From: a bacterium 1xD8-48
GTDB taxonomy: Bacteria; Bacillota; Clostridia; Lachnospirales; Lachnospiraceae
Direction of reading: 5' to 3'
Assembly: GCA_009917455.1 (NCBI GenBank)
Contig: QZDS01000008.1
Location: 109,460 to 173,459 of the forward strand
Length of the DNA: 64,000 bases
Part shown: positions 17,138-25,706 of the stretch, one piece after another
Numbering within the stretch: the stretch's first letter is position 1
Layout: each line of letters opens with the position of its first letter
Notes under the pieces: model-generated
Told to the model about the DNA's origin: nothing
What the model saw: the letters and a program-made list of their open reading frames with translations, nothing else
The model's database searches: none
Position numbers and translations under genes: made by a program

Positions 17138-18652
17138 ATGACAAAAAATGTTATAGAGTATCTGGAGCGGTCTGCTGAAATATATCCGGAAAAAATAGCT
17201 TTTGCGGATTTAGAGCATAGCTATACATATAGCGAGTTGCTTAGCAAATCCCAAAGAATCGGGAGCTTTCTGGCAGAAAGGATAGAGCCTGGACAGGCGG
17301 TTCCAGTTTATATGGAGAAAGGTGTAGAAGCAATTGCCGCATTTATGGGGATAGTATATGCCGGAGGATTTTACGTGATGCTTGATATTCAGCAGCCGGT
17401 TAAAAGACTAAAGCAGATTCTTGATACATTGGATTCAAAATTTGTGATAACGAGGGAAAAGGAAGAAGAGACATCAAAAGGTTTGGGGTATGCAGAGAAT
17501 TGTCTGATTTATGAAGAAATATGCAAAAACAAAATCAGGTATGAAATAATTAATCAGATAAAGTCGCGGCTTTTGGATATTAATCCTCTTTATGCAATTT
17601 TTACATCCGGTTCAACGGGGATTCCTAAGGGCGTGTTAGTATCTCATCGCTCTGTGATAGATTTTATCGAGCACTTTACAGAGATATTTGAAATTACCAA
17701 AGAGGACGTAATTGGAAATCAGGCGCCTTTCGATTTTGATGTATCAGTAAAGGATATTTATTCTACACTGAAATCGGGGGCTACAATGCAGATTATTCCC
17801 CGAAAATTCTTCCTTGCTCCCGTAAAGCTTCTTGATTTTTTGTGCAGTCGTGAGGTAACAACGATTATCTGGGCGGTTTCAGCGCTCTGTGTTATCACGT
17901 CACTAAAAGCTTTTCGCTATAAAGTGCCAAAGAAGCTGTCCAAAATTATGTTTAGCGGTGAAATGATGCCAATGAATCATTTAAGGGAATGGCGTAGGAA
18001 TATACCGCAGGCTATGTATGTAAATTTGTATGGTCCATCGGAAATTACCTGTAATTGCACTTATTATATTATTGACAGAGAGTATGCCGATGGAGAAATA
18101 CTGCCGATTGGAACTCCTTTTCCCAATGAAAAAGTATTTCTCCTGGGAGAACAGGATGAACTTATCAAGGAGCCGAATGAAAAAGGGGAAATCTGTGTAG
18201 CCGGAACGGCGCTTGCACTTGGATATTATAATAATAAGGAACAGACAGACGCTGCTTTTGTACAGAATCCGTTAAACCATAATTACCTGGAGATGATTTA
18301 TCGTACCGGGGATTTGGGGATGTATAACGAGAAAGAGGAATTGATTTTTATATCCAGAAAGGATTTTCAGATAAAGCATATGGGGCATAGGATTGAACTA
18401 AGTGAAGTAGAGCTTGCAATAGAACGCATACGTAATATTGTTCGTGTCTGCTGCATTTATGACGATAAGAAGGATAAAATTATTGCCTTTTATCAGGGAA
18501 AGGCTGATGATAAGGCAATTTTTAAAGAAATTTCCAATATGCTGCCTTCTTTTATGATTCCAAACCGGTTTATCGTAGTAGAAGAGATGCCCCTGAATAA
18601 AAATGGAAAAATTGACAGAAACGCTTTAATGGAGTTATATGGAGGAAAGTAA
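17138..18652 (+). CDS. DltA-like amino acid adenylation enzyme
   Basis: About 504 residues, the length of D-alanine-carrier protein ligase DltA. Core motifs: FTSGSTGIPKGVLVSHRS (A3), QAPFDFDVSVKDIY (where DltA has a similar Asp binding the amino group), NLYGPSEITCNCTYY (A5), YRTGDLGMY (A7), HRIELSEVELAI (A8) and the last lysine in NKNGKIDRNAL (A10). Retention of the amino-binding Asp argues that the substrate is an amino acid rather than a fatty acid. The start at 17138 matches the family N-terminus, although a GTG at 17108 is closer to the previous gene. With a decarboxylase immediately downstream, the loaded amino acid may not be the final transferred group. Confidence 0.85.
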   Translation: MTKNVIEYLERSAEIYPEKIAFADLEHSYTYSELLSKSQRIGSFLAERIEPGQAVPVYMEKGVEAIAAFMGIVYAGGFYVMLDIQQPVKRLKQILDTLDSKFVITREKEEETSKGLGYAENCLIYEEICKNKIRYEIINQIKSRLLDINPLYAIFTSGSTGIPKGVLVSHRSVIDFIEHFTEIFEITKEDVIGNQAPFDFDVSVKDIYSTLKSGATMQIIPRKFFLAPVKLLDFLCSREVTTIIWAVSALCVITSLKAFRYKVPKKLSKIMFSGEMMPMNHLREWRRNIPQAMYVNLYGPSEITCNCTYYIIDREYADGEILPIGTPFPNEKVFLLGEQDELIKEPNEKGEICVAGTALALGYYNNKEQTDAAFVQNPLNHNYLEMIYRTGDLGMYNEKEELIFISRKDFQIKHMGHRIELSEVELAIERIRNIVRVCCIYDDKKDKIIAFYQGKADDKAIFKEISNMLPSFMIPNRFIVVEEMPLNKNGKIDRNALMELYGGK

Positions 18653-18656
18653 ATTG

Positions 18657-19838
18657 ATGAACTATGAGGATATTTTGCGGGCAAATGGAGGAATATGTGA
18701 AACGCCGGCATATGTATTTGACCTGGATATATTACGAGATAGAATTGCATCTGTAAAGAAAAAGCTTAGTGGTAATGTGATTCTTTGTTATGCGATGAAG
18801 GCAAATCCTTTTCTTGTTGCACCGTTATGTGAAGTTGTTGAAAAATTTGAGGTATGTTCGCCAGGGGAATTCCGCATCTGCGAGAAGGCAAAACTTAACA
18901 TGAATAAAGTGGTTCTTTCAGGGGTATATAAGAGCAAAGAAGATATTCAATATGTTATGTATGCGTATGGGGGACAGCCCACATACACCATAGAGTCGTT
19001 TGAACAATACAGGCTTTTAAAAGGCTGCGCCAGAAAAGAAAAGATACAAATTTCAGCTTTAATTCGCCTTAGCAGTAAAAATCAGTTTGGTGTGGATAAA
19101 AAAGTATTGGAGCAGATTTTGAAGGATACAGATAACGATTCCCATGTACGGATAAAAGGATTGCAGTTTTATTCGGGCACTCAAAAACGAAATTTTAATC
19201 AGATACTTTCAGAAATCCACTCATTGGATGCCTATTATATTGAATTGAAGAAAAACTTTGGTATTCATTTCGAAGAATTAGAATATGGACCGGGACTTTA
19301 TACTTCTTATTTTAATAACGAAGACGAACAGGATGAGATTGTTTTAGATGAATTTGCAAAAGCATTGGGAGAAATTAATTTTCAGGGAAAAATCGTTCTT
19401 GAGATGGGGCGGATTATAGCGGCATGCTGTGGTTTATATATGGCATCTATAGTGGATATCAAGGAGACAGAAGAAGCAAAATACTGCATTGTTGACGGAG
19501 GAATCCATCAGGTAAATTATTATGGACAGACTATGGCAATGCGGACGCCTGATATAGAACAGTTTCCGAAAAGACCGGATGAGAAATTCAGGTATAATAT
19601 CTGCGGATCGCTGTGTACGGTTAGTGATATTCTCGCGAAACAGTTCCCACTGTCAGGTGCGAAGATTGGGGATATTCTTATATTTAAAAAAGCAGGGGCA
19701 TATTCGGTTACGGAGGGAATTTCACTTTTCTTAAGCAGAGATTTGCCGAACGTATATTTCTATTCGGAGAAGGAGGGATTAAGGAAAGTGCGTTCTGCAC
19801 AGCCGACTGATATTATGAATTCTGTTATATACGATTGA
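18657..19838 (+). CDS. Fold-type III PLP-dependent amino acid decarboxylase
   Basis: About 393 residues of the diaminopimelate/ornithine/arginine decarboxylase class with an alanine-racemase barrel and a C-terminal beta domain. The PLP lysine is in LCYAMKANP (about residue 47), followed by EVCSPGEF. The C-terminal catalytic cysteine is in CGSLCTVSDIL, and AGAYS completes the site. It is shorter than LysA and lacks a clear DAP-specific signature. It overlaps or abuts the adenylation gene and is the last gene of the operon. Type III PLP decarboxylases can act on carrier-bound amino acids, as BtrK does in butirosin synthesis, which fits this context. The start may also be TTG 18654 or ATG 18639. 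Confidence 0.86.
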   Translation: MNYEDILRANGGICETPAYVFDLDILRDRIASVKKKLSGNVILCYAMKANPFLVAPLCEVVEKFEVCSPGEFRICEKAKLNMNKVVLSGVYKSKEDIQYVMYAYGGQPTYTIESFEQYRLLKGCARKEKIQISALIRLSSKNQFGVDKKVLEQILKDTDNDSHVRIKGLQFYSGTQKRNFNQILSEIHSLDAYYIELKKNFGIHFEELEYGPGLYTSYFNNEDEQDEIVLDEFAKALGEINFQGKIVLEMGRIIAACCGLYMASIVDIKETEEAKYCIVDGGIHQVNYYGQTMAMRTPDIEQFPKRPDEKFRYNICGSLCTVSDILAKQFPLSGAKIGDILIFKKAGAYSVTEGISLFLSRDLPNVYFYSEKEGLRKVRSAQPTDIMNSVIYD

Positions 19839-19854
19839 CTTTTCAAATACATAG

Positions 19855-20087
19855 AAACCGGAAGGTTATTTTATCGGCGTTTATGAAATAATCAAATTTC
19901 GATACAATATAACTATCGCATTATTGAGATGCCAGGAGGAAAATATCCCTAAATATTCCGTTTTACGGAGACAGGGATATCTGGTTCACATAGTAGAGAG
20001 GCATCTGATATTCTATAAAGTAAATGAGACAGATAGAGTTGTAACAATATATACGATGGTAGATGGAAGGAGAGAGTACAAAAATTG
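19855..20087 (+). pseudogene. Decayed RelE/ParE-type toxin, C-terminal remnant
   Basis: An open frame without an ATG encodes a C-terminus reading YSVLRRQGYLVHIVERHLIF, then YKVNETDRVVTIYTMVDGRR and EY. The pattern Y-L-V-x(2)-I-V-x(3)-L-I-F-Y-x-V then V-T-I-Y-x(3)-D-G-R-R-x-Y is the closing strand region of RelE/ParE toxins. The N-terminal helices are missing or scrambled, and no antitoxin gene is present. It marks the right boundary of the accessory operon, consistent with past gain and loss of mobile DNA here. Confidence 0.6.
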
Positions 20088-20113
20088 AATTTAAATTATA
20101 TTTTCCCTCAAAA

Positions 20114-20150
20114 GGAGCTGTTGGAACTGTCAAAATCCGGCAGCCTTTTT
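20114..20150 (+). terminator. Probable terminator after the accessory operon
   Basis: CTGTTGG (20118-20124) can pair with CCGGCAG (20137-20143), extended by GG/CC, and is followed by TTTTT. The stem includes two G-T pairs, so it is moderate in strength. The gap 19839-20253 contains only this, the toxin remnant and a sporulation promoter. Confidence 0.55.
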
Positions 20151-20206
20151 ATTTTGCAATAAACCGCCTTACGGAGTGTGGCAGAGGTTATTTTCTTAAG
20201 AAACAG

Positions 20207-20234
20207 TCATAACCTGCCGCCGTAATCATATATT
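20207..20234 (+). promoter_or_regulatory. Probable sigma-E promoter of the spoIIIA operon
   Basis: TCATAAC (20207-20213) and CATATATT (20227-20234), 13 bp apart, resemble the sigma-E elements (-35 KMATATT, -10 CATACAMT) that drive spoIIIA in Bacillus. They lie 20 bp before the spoIIIAA start. The -35 match is only partial. Confidence 0.5.
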
Positions 20235-20253
20235 GGGATAAGGGGTGAAATCA

Positions 20254-21270
20254 ATGACGAAGAAGGAAGAGATTCTCAGGATATTTCCGGGGGCAATGAA
20301 AAAGAGATGGGAGAAGGCCCTTTCATTTGCGGACAAACTACAGGAAATCCGGCTTGGTGCAGGCTTGCCGGTGAGGCTGTGTTTATCCGGAAAGGAAAAG
20401 TTTTTATCCCCCGAAGGAGAACTTCGGGATGCAGAAAATGGGGCCTGGCGTATTACGGAGCAGGAGCTGGATGAAATTGTGGGAAATATCTGCCGTCATT
20501 CTCTGTATGCCTTTGAAAATGAAATCCGTCAGGGCTTTCTTACCGTGCCGGGAGGACATCGGGTGGGGCTTGCCGGTCAGACGGTTTTAAATGAAAACGG
20601 AAGTATCAGGAATATCACGCGAATCCGTTTTTTGAACATCAGAATTTCCCATGAAATAATCGGGGCGGCGGATGGGGTAATGCCTTATTTATATGAAGAA
20701 AGCCGTTTTGTCAGCACTCTTTTGGTATCGCCTCCGGGCTGCGGCAAAACCACGATGCTGCGGGATATGGTAAGGCAGATTTCCAACGGAAATTCCTGGG
20801 GAAGGGGCAGGCAGGTAGGAGTGGTGGACGAGCGTTCAGAGATTGCGGGAAGCTTTATGGGCATGCCTCAGAACGATGTGGGAATCCGAACGGATGTCAT
20901 GGACGGGTGTCCGAAAAGGGAGGGGATGATGCTCCTTATGCGTTCCATGAACCCGGCTGTGGTGGCAGTGGACGAAATCGGCGGCTTTGAGGACATGAAA
21001 GCGGTTTTTCAGATTCTTCAGTGCGGGAGTGCTGTGGCGGCTACGCTCCATGGAAGCTCTGTGGCGGATGTGAAAAGGCATATGGCCGCGGGCTATTCGG
21101 GAAAGAAGGAAGCGGCGGCGTATTGGCCGGGGGAGCTCTTTGAGCGGTATGTGTTTCTGGAAAAGAGACAGGGGGAATGCCGGGTGCGGGAGATTTTAAA
21201 CAGGGACGGAGAAAGACTCTATCCGGGAAAAGCAGGTGGGACATGCCAAAACTGGCAGGATGTATCTTAA
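20254..21270 (+). CDS. spoIIIAA: Stage III sporulation protein AA, ATPase
   Basis: A 338-residue secretion-type ATPase of the mother-cell side of the SpoIIIA-SpoIIQ feeding-tube complex. Walker A is SPPGCGKTTMLRDM (about 160-173), VVDERSEI follows, and the Walker B-like VAVDEIGG is at about 235. N-terminal EIRLGAGLPVRL is a family marker. The start at 20254 sits eight bases after AGGGG. It opens the eight-gene spoIIIA operon, and its 3' end overlaps spoIIIAB by 28 bp. Confidence 0.96.
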   Translation: MTKKEEILRIFPGAMKKRWEKALSFADKLQEIRLGAGLPVRLCLSGKEKFLSPEGELRDAENGAWRITEQELDEIVGNICRHSLYAFENEIRQGFLTVPGGHRVGLAGQTVLNENGSIRNITRIRFLNIRISHEIIGAADGVMPYLYEESRFVSTLLVSPPGCGKTTMLRDMVRQISNGNSWGRGRQVGVVDERSEIAGSFMGMPQNDVGIRTDVMDGCPKREGMMLLMRSMNPAVVAVDEIGGFEDMKAVFQILQCGSAVAATLHGSSVADVKRHMAAGYSGKKEAAAYWPGELFERYVFLEKRQGECRVREILNRDGERLYPGKAGGTCQNWQDVS

Positions 21271-21758
21271 TCATAGGCGGCTGTATCGGGTTTGCCGGAA
21301 GCGTGTGCCGGGAGATAGCCGAACGGCTTTTACTGATGAAGCGGATAAGAAATGTTTATGAAAATTTAAAGTATTATATTGCTTATCAAAAGGCCACCAT
21401 TCCCGAGGCGCTTTTGTATTTGTCACAGGAGGAGGGAGAGCCTTTTGCGGCGGCGTTCGGGGCTGTTTACAATGAATGCTATGGAGAAGGCGGTGATTTT
21501 TCCGGTATCTGGCATTTGCATATGGAAAAATCGCTTTCGAAAACGCCTCTTAAGGATAAGGAGAAGGAGCTTTTTTATGCCTTTCCTTCCTGTCTTGGAT
21601 TCATGGAGGAAAAGGCTCAGGCGGCGGCTCTTGACAAGCTGCTCCGGGAGGTGGGAAATTGTGTGGAGGCATTGGAAAACGAGAGAAAAAATAAGGACAG
21701 GGTGGTTATGAGCCTGGGAGCAGCCTGTGGCGTTTTGCTTTCTATTTTATTACTGTAG
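21243..21758 (+). CDS. spoIIIAB: Stage III sporulation protein AB
   Basis: A 171-residue membrane protein with an N-terminal helix (LAGCILIIGGCIGFAGSVC), a helical middle that resembles type II secretion GspF, and a C-terminal helix (AACGVLLSILLL). It is part of the SpoIIIA channel assembly. ATG 21243, inside the spoIIIAA coding end, gives the family N-terminus; the frame is open further upstream but only as overlap. Confidence 0.94.
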   Translation: MPKLAGCILIIGGCIGFAGSVCREIAERLLLMKRIRNVYENLKYYIAYQKATIPEALLYLSQEEGEPFAAAFGAVYNECYGEGGDFSGIWHLHMEKSLSKTPLKDKEKELFYAFPSCLGFMEEKAQAAALDKLLREVGNCVEALENERKNKDRVVMSLGAACGVLLSILLL

Positions 21759-21774
21759 CGGAAATGGGGAAATT

Positions 21775-21969
21775 ATGGAAATCAATTTGATTTTTAAGAT
21801 AGCGGCAGTCGGCATACTGATTACTATTTTAGGGCAGATATTGAAGCACAGCGGGCGGGAGGAGCATGCTTTTTTAATCAGCCTGGCCGGGCTGATTCTG
21901 GTGCTTACATGGATTTTGCCTTATATCTATGATTTGTTTGTGATGATACAGGACTTATTCAGTCTGTGA
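21775..21969 (+). CDS. spoIIIAC: Stage III sporulation protein AC
   Basis: A 64-residue protein made of two membrane helices (IFKIAAVGILITILGQIL and FLISLAGLILVLTWILPYIY), the usual size and sequence for SpoIIIAC. It is embedded in the operon 16 bp after spoIIIAB. Confidence 0.94.
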   Translation: MEINLIFKIAAVGILITILGQILKHSGREEHAFLISLAGLILVLTWILPYIYDLFVMIQDLFSL

Positions 21970-21994
21970 GAACGGCAGGCAGAAGGAGGAGCTT

Positions 21995-22381
21995 ATGGAA
22001 ATTATGAAAATCGGAATCCTGGGGGTTGCGGGAGTGATGCTGGCGCTGCAGTTTAAATCCAACAGGCCGGAGTACGGACTTTATATGGGGGCGGCCATCT
22101 GTCTTGTGATTTTCGCTTTTTCCGTGAGCGGGCTGAAAGCGCTGATGGAACGGGTGGGAGTTCTGGAGGAATATTTGAGCGGCGGCGGGAAATATCTGGG
22201 ATTTTTGTTCAAGGCGGTAGGAATCACCTATGTCTGTGAGTTCTGCGCTTCTATCTGTAAGGACGCAGGCTACGGGGCGGTGGCGGGGCAGATAGAAATT
22301 TTTGGAAAGCTTTCGATTCTGCTGATGGGGATTCCGGTATTGGTAGCGGTAATTGAAAACATCAGTGCGATAACGGGGTGA
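21995..22381 (+). CDS. spoIIIAD: Stage III sporulation protein AD
   Basis: A 128-residue integral membrane protein with four hydrophobic segments, related in its second half to SpoIIIAC; KAVGITYVCEFCASICKDAG is characteristic. The start is backed by AGGAGG. It stands in canonical order between AC and AE. Confidence 0.94.
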   Translation: MEIMKIGILGVAGVMLALQFKSNRPEYGLYMGAAICLVIFAFSVSGLKALMERVGVLEEYLSGGGKYLGFLFKAVGITYVCEFCASICKDAGYGAVAGQIEIFGKLSILLMGIPVLVAVIENISAITG

Positions 22382-22389
22382 GAAACTGA

Positions 22390-23559
22390 GTGAAGCGAAA
22401 ATCAAAAGCGGTAAAAGCGTTACTTTTTCTGACAATTTTTCTTTTGGTATTTTATTTCCGGGGGGAAAATCTCCTGGCGGCTGAAAAGGAGGAGGATACG
22501 GAATTTTCTTATGTGGACAGCTGGCTTGATTCCTGTGATTTAGGCACGGTCAATGAGGGAATGGAGAGCCTTTTTCCGGGGATTTCCATTGATGCCAAAA
22601 CGCTTCTTCAGATGATTATCCACGGCAGAGCGGGAGAGGCTTTCAGTATGCTGGCGGAAGGGATTAAGGAGGCTCTTTTGGGAGAACTTTCAGGTCTCAA
22701 AAATATATTTATTTATATCCTGCTTTTAGGTGTGATTTCCGCAGTGTTCTCGGAATTTTCCGATTTGTTTGCAGGCGGGCAGATTGCCCAGGCAGGTTTT
22801 TATTTTCTCTATTTGTTCCTGATGGTTATTCTTACAAAGGTATTTCTTTTTATTTCGGACATTGCAGGCGGAGCCATTGAAAATATTACGCTTTTTATCA
22901 AGTTATTTATTCCCACTTATTTTACGGTGGTGGGCGCGGCTTCGGGAACGACCGCCGCGGTGTATTACTATCAGCTCATGCTGGTGATTGCCTATCTGGT
23001 GGAAAGTCTGTTAAAAGAGGTGATGATTCCCCTGATTTACAGCTATGTGATGTTAGCGCTTTTAAACGGTTTGTGGTCGGAAGAAAAGCTGACATTGCTT
23101 CTGGATTTTATTGAAAAAGGGATTGGCTTTGCGCTGAAGGCGGCTTTGGGAGCCGTAACGGGTTTAAGCCTCGTACAGGCCGTTATTATGCCGGTGATAA
23201 ACAATCTGAAAATATCTACAATGCGGAAGGCGCTTTCCGCCATTCCCGGGGTGGGCGGGGTGGCCGAAGGGGTAACGGAGCTGATGCTGGGCTCGGCGGT
23301 TCTGATTAAAAACAGTATGGGGGTTTTGCTGCTGGTTCTCCTTTTCGGAGCGCTGCTTTTGCCGCTTTTGAAAATAGCTGCGGTCACGGCAATTGTGAAG
23401 CTGGGAGCGGCGATTACGGGAATCGTAAGTGACAAAAGGATTTCGGAATGTGCCGACAGGGTGGGGCGCGGAGGTTTTTTGCTTTTAAGATGCGTCTTTA
23501 CTTCGGCGGCGCTGTTCATCATTGTAATTGCAGTGGTGTCGGTCACGGTTTCATCTTAA
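22390..23559 (+). CDS. spoIIIAE: Stage III sporulation protein AE
   Basis: A 389-residue polytopic membrane protein with an N-terminal signal-like helix and seven or eight further helices. GLSLVQAVIMPVINNLK and SAIPGVGGVAEGVTELMLGS are family hallmarks. It is thought to help form the mother-cell side of the SpoIIIA channel. Translation probably starts at a GTG. Confidence 0.95.
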   Translation: MKRKSKAVKALLFLTIFLLVFYFRGENLLAAEKEEDTEFSYVDSWLDSCDLGTVNEGMESLFPGISIDAKTLLQMIIHGRAGEAFSMLAEGIKEALLGELSGLKNIFIYILLLGVISAVFSEFSDLFAGGQIAQAGFYFLYLFLMVILTKVFLFISDIAGGAIENITLFIKLFIPTYFTVVGAASGTTAAVYYYQLMLVIAYLVESLLKEVMIPLIYSYVMLALLNGLWSEEKLTLLLDFIEKGIGFALKAALGAVTGLSLVQAVIMPVINNLKISTMRKALSAIPGVGGVAEGVTELMLGSAVLIKNSMGVLLLVLLFGALLLPLLKIAAVTAIVKLGAAITGIVSDKRISECADRVGRGGFLLLRCVFTSAALFIIVIAVVSVTVSS

Positions 23560-23594
23560 GGCGAGGCTGATATGCTTTTATGCGGAGGAGGAGT

Positions 23595-24173
23595 ATGGTT
23601 TCTGTTGTAAAGGAAATATGCATTTTCATGATTGTAGCCCAGGCGGTTTTGTTTTTTGTTCCGGGAAGCGTCTATGTGAAATATGTCAGGGTACTGGTGG
23701 GAATTATGATGATTATGGGAATCACAGGGCCTTTATTCGGACTTTTTCTGAGCGAGGATAAAAAGCTGGAGATAGGGCAGAAGATTGAAGCGCTGGAGGC
23801 AGGTATCCGTAGTGAGGAAAATGTATTTGCGGTTCCGGACAGCCGGCAGGATATTTACAGGGCTGTGGAGCAGGAGCTGAAAGAGCGGCTGGAGGCAGGC
23901 GGCGGAAAATACCATGTTCTGGATGCGGAGGTTGCGGAGGATAAGGTGGTTGTTACTGTGAAAGAGGCAGAAAGCGGAAGGGAGAGGGATTTTCGGGATG
24001 AGGAGAGACAGGTGACGATTCAGATAGAGCCGATAAGGATTGGGGAAGAAAATGAAAAGGAAGCCGGGGCTTCGGGGCAGGCGGTGCCGGATAGTGATAT
24101 TTTGGCGTTAAAGGAACTTTATGGAAGCCGGATAGGAGTGGCCGGGGAGAATATTGAAATTATTTTCCGGTAG
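23595..24173 (+). CDS. spoIIIAF: Stage III sporulation protein AF
   Basis: A 192-residue protein with two N-terminal membrane helices (about 4-20 and 30-55) and a soluble ring-building-motif type domain, the SpoIIIAF architecture. Start 23595 has GGAGG six bases upstream; an ATG at 23580 is less well placed. Confidence 0.93.
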   Translation: MVSVVKEICIFMIVAQAVLFFVPGSVYVKYVRVLVGIMMIMGITGPLFGLFLSEDKKLEIGQKIEALEAGIRSEENVFAVPDSRQDIYRAVEQELKERLEAGGGKYHVLDAEVAEDKVVVTVKEAESGRERDFRDEERQVTIQIEPIRIGEENEKEAGASGQAVPDSDILALKELYGSRIGVAGENIEIIFR

Positions 24174-24228
24174 TCCTGTGGTTCGGAGGGGTTATCAATT
24201 GTAAGCGAGAGGGAAACGGAGGCTGTGT

Positions 24229-24864
24229 ATGCAGGAAAAAGGCATGGCGGGAAAATGGAAAATAAAATTTACAAGAGATAATTTTCTGATTGTAATCCTT
24301 GTGGGGGTGCTTCTTCTGGTGATTGCCTGGCCTGTAGAAGAAAAAAATAAATCACAGTCCAATCAATGGGACAGTAAAAATGCTATGATAGGTTTACAGT
24401 CAGATGGGGAGGAGAGCACGGGAAGCAAAGTCGGGAATAAGGAGGCGGACAGTTCTCTTGCTTCTTATGCCGCCCGGACGGAAAGGTCACTGGAGGAGCT
24501 GCTTTCCACCATGGAGGGCGTAGGGAAGGTAAGAGTAATGGTTACGCTAAGGGATGCCGGAGAGGCTGTTGTGGAGAAGGACGTAAGCAAAACCAGAAAC
24601 GGCGCCACCGAAGTGGATTCCGCCGGGGGCAGCAGAAATACCACGAGCATCACCGACAGTGAGGAGACCCTTTATCAGAACGGACAGGGGAGCGGAGGCA
24701 GTCCCTATGTGAAGAAGGTTCTGGCTCCGCAGGTGGAGGGCGTGGCGGTATCGGCCGAAGGGGGCGGAGATGCGAAAACCGTGCAGAATATAACAGAAGC
24801 AATTCAGGCATTATTTGGTATAGAGGCACATAAAATTAAAATAGTTAAAATGATATCACAATAA
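24229..24864 (+). CDS. spoIIIAG: Stage III sporulation protein AG
   Basis: A 211-residue protein with one N-terminal membrane helix (FLIVILVGVLLLVIAWPV) and an extracellular ring-building domain. LEELLSTMEGVGKVRVMVTL and GVAVSAEGGGDAKTVQNITE are the conserved blocks. In Bacillus this protein forms a large ring in the intermembrane space between mother cell and forespore. The insert rich in Ser, Gly and Thr (about 125-155) matches the beta-triangle insertion of SpoIIIAG. Confidence 0.95.
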   Translation: MQEKGMAGKWKIKFTRDNFLIVILVGVLLLVIAWPVEEKNKSQSNQWDSKNAMIGLQSDGEESTGSKVGNKEADSSLASYAARTERSLEELLSTMEGVGKVRVMVTLRDAGEAVVEKDVSKTRNGATEVDSAGGSRNTTSITDSEETLYQNGQGSGGSPYVKKVLAPQVEGVAVSAEGGGDAKTVQNITEAIQALFGIEAHKIKIVKMISQ

Positions 24865-24879
24865 GAAGGAGAAGCAGAT

Positions 24880-25611
24880 TTGAAAAATATGGTGAAAAAG
24901 AATCAGATTATGATTACGGCGCTGGCAATCATGATTGCGGTTGCGGGATACCTCAATTTTGCCGGAAGCAAAATTACAGAAGAAGAAATCATGACGGCAG
25001 GTTCGGGAACGGTGATGAGCGAGGATGTGGCGGACTCGGATGTGGCGGCGCTTTTTGAGATATCCGATGAGGATATGGAGCAGGCGGATATCCAGAGCAT
25101 GGATTCCGACGTGGTTTTAAACGAATCCAACTATTTAGATGAAAACATGGAAGAAATCATGGCGGAAAATATGACGGGGGAAATGGCGCAGAACACGGAA
25201 AACCAGCTTTCTGACGGGGAAACGCCGGGAGAGGCAGTATTTACTTCGGCTGCAAGCCTGGATACCCTTTCAGGGGCCAGACTGTTAAAGGAACAGACCA
25301 GGGCAAGGAATAAAGAGACGCTGCTTGAAATTATCAATAATGTAAATATCAGCGAGGAACAGAAGCAGGAAGCCGTGGATAATATGATAGCAATCACGGA
25401 CGTGGCGGAAAAGGAAACTGCCGCCGAGATTCTTCTGGAAAGCAAGGGATTTGACGATGTGGTGGTCAGCATTACCGACAGTACTGTTGATGTGGTGGTA
25501 AACGCTTCGGAACTTTCCGAGGCTCAGCGTGCCCAGATAGAGGATATTATCGTGCGCAAAACAGGCGTGTCGCCGGATGCAATTGTCATCAGCACTCTGC
25601 CCGGGGAATAA
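24880..25611 (+). CDS. spoIIIAH: Stage III sporulation protein AH
   Basis: A 243-residue protein with an N-terminal membrane helix and a long acidic Glu/Asp/Met-rich linker (about 40-125). The C-terminal ring domain includes NVNISEEQKQEAVDNM and an ending of VRKTGVSPDAIVI. SpoIIIAH binds forespore SpoIIQ to link the two membranes. A TTG start at 24880 is chosen because AGGAG lies eight bases upstream; the next ATG (24889) is too far from it. Last gene of the operon. Confidence 0.95.
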   Translation: MKNMVKKNQIMITALAIMIAVAGYLNFAGSKITEEEIMTAGSGTVMSEDVADSDVAALFEISDEDMEQADIQSMDSDVVLNESNYLDENMEEIMAENMTGEMAQNTENQLSDGETPGEAVFTSAASLDTLSGARLLKEQTRARNKETLLEIINNVNISEEQKQEAVDNMIAITDVAEKETAAEILLESKGFDDVVVSITDSTVDVVVNASELSEAQRAQIEDIIVRKTGVSPDAIVISTLPGE

Positions 25612-25706
25612 AAGGATGCTATATTTAGAAAAATGTGGTATCCTATTACAGGAAACAGGATGATAATCGTTAAGAACTTACGCGAAAGGAAGAAAGGAAT
25701 ACCCTG

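Noticed and set aside
10002..19838. Plain dltABCD operon for D-alanylation
   Set aside because: Gene order, the second ligase and carrier, SDR, GNAT and PLP decarboxylase do not fit a standard dlt operon, and the DltD-like protein is twice the normal architecture.
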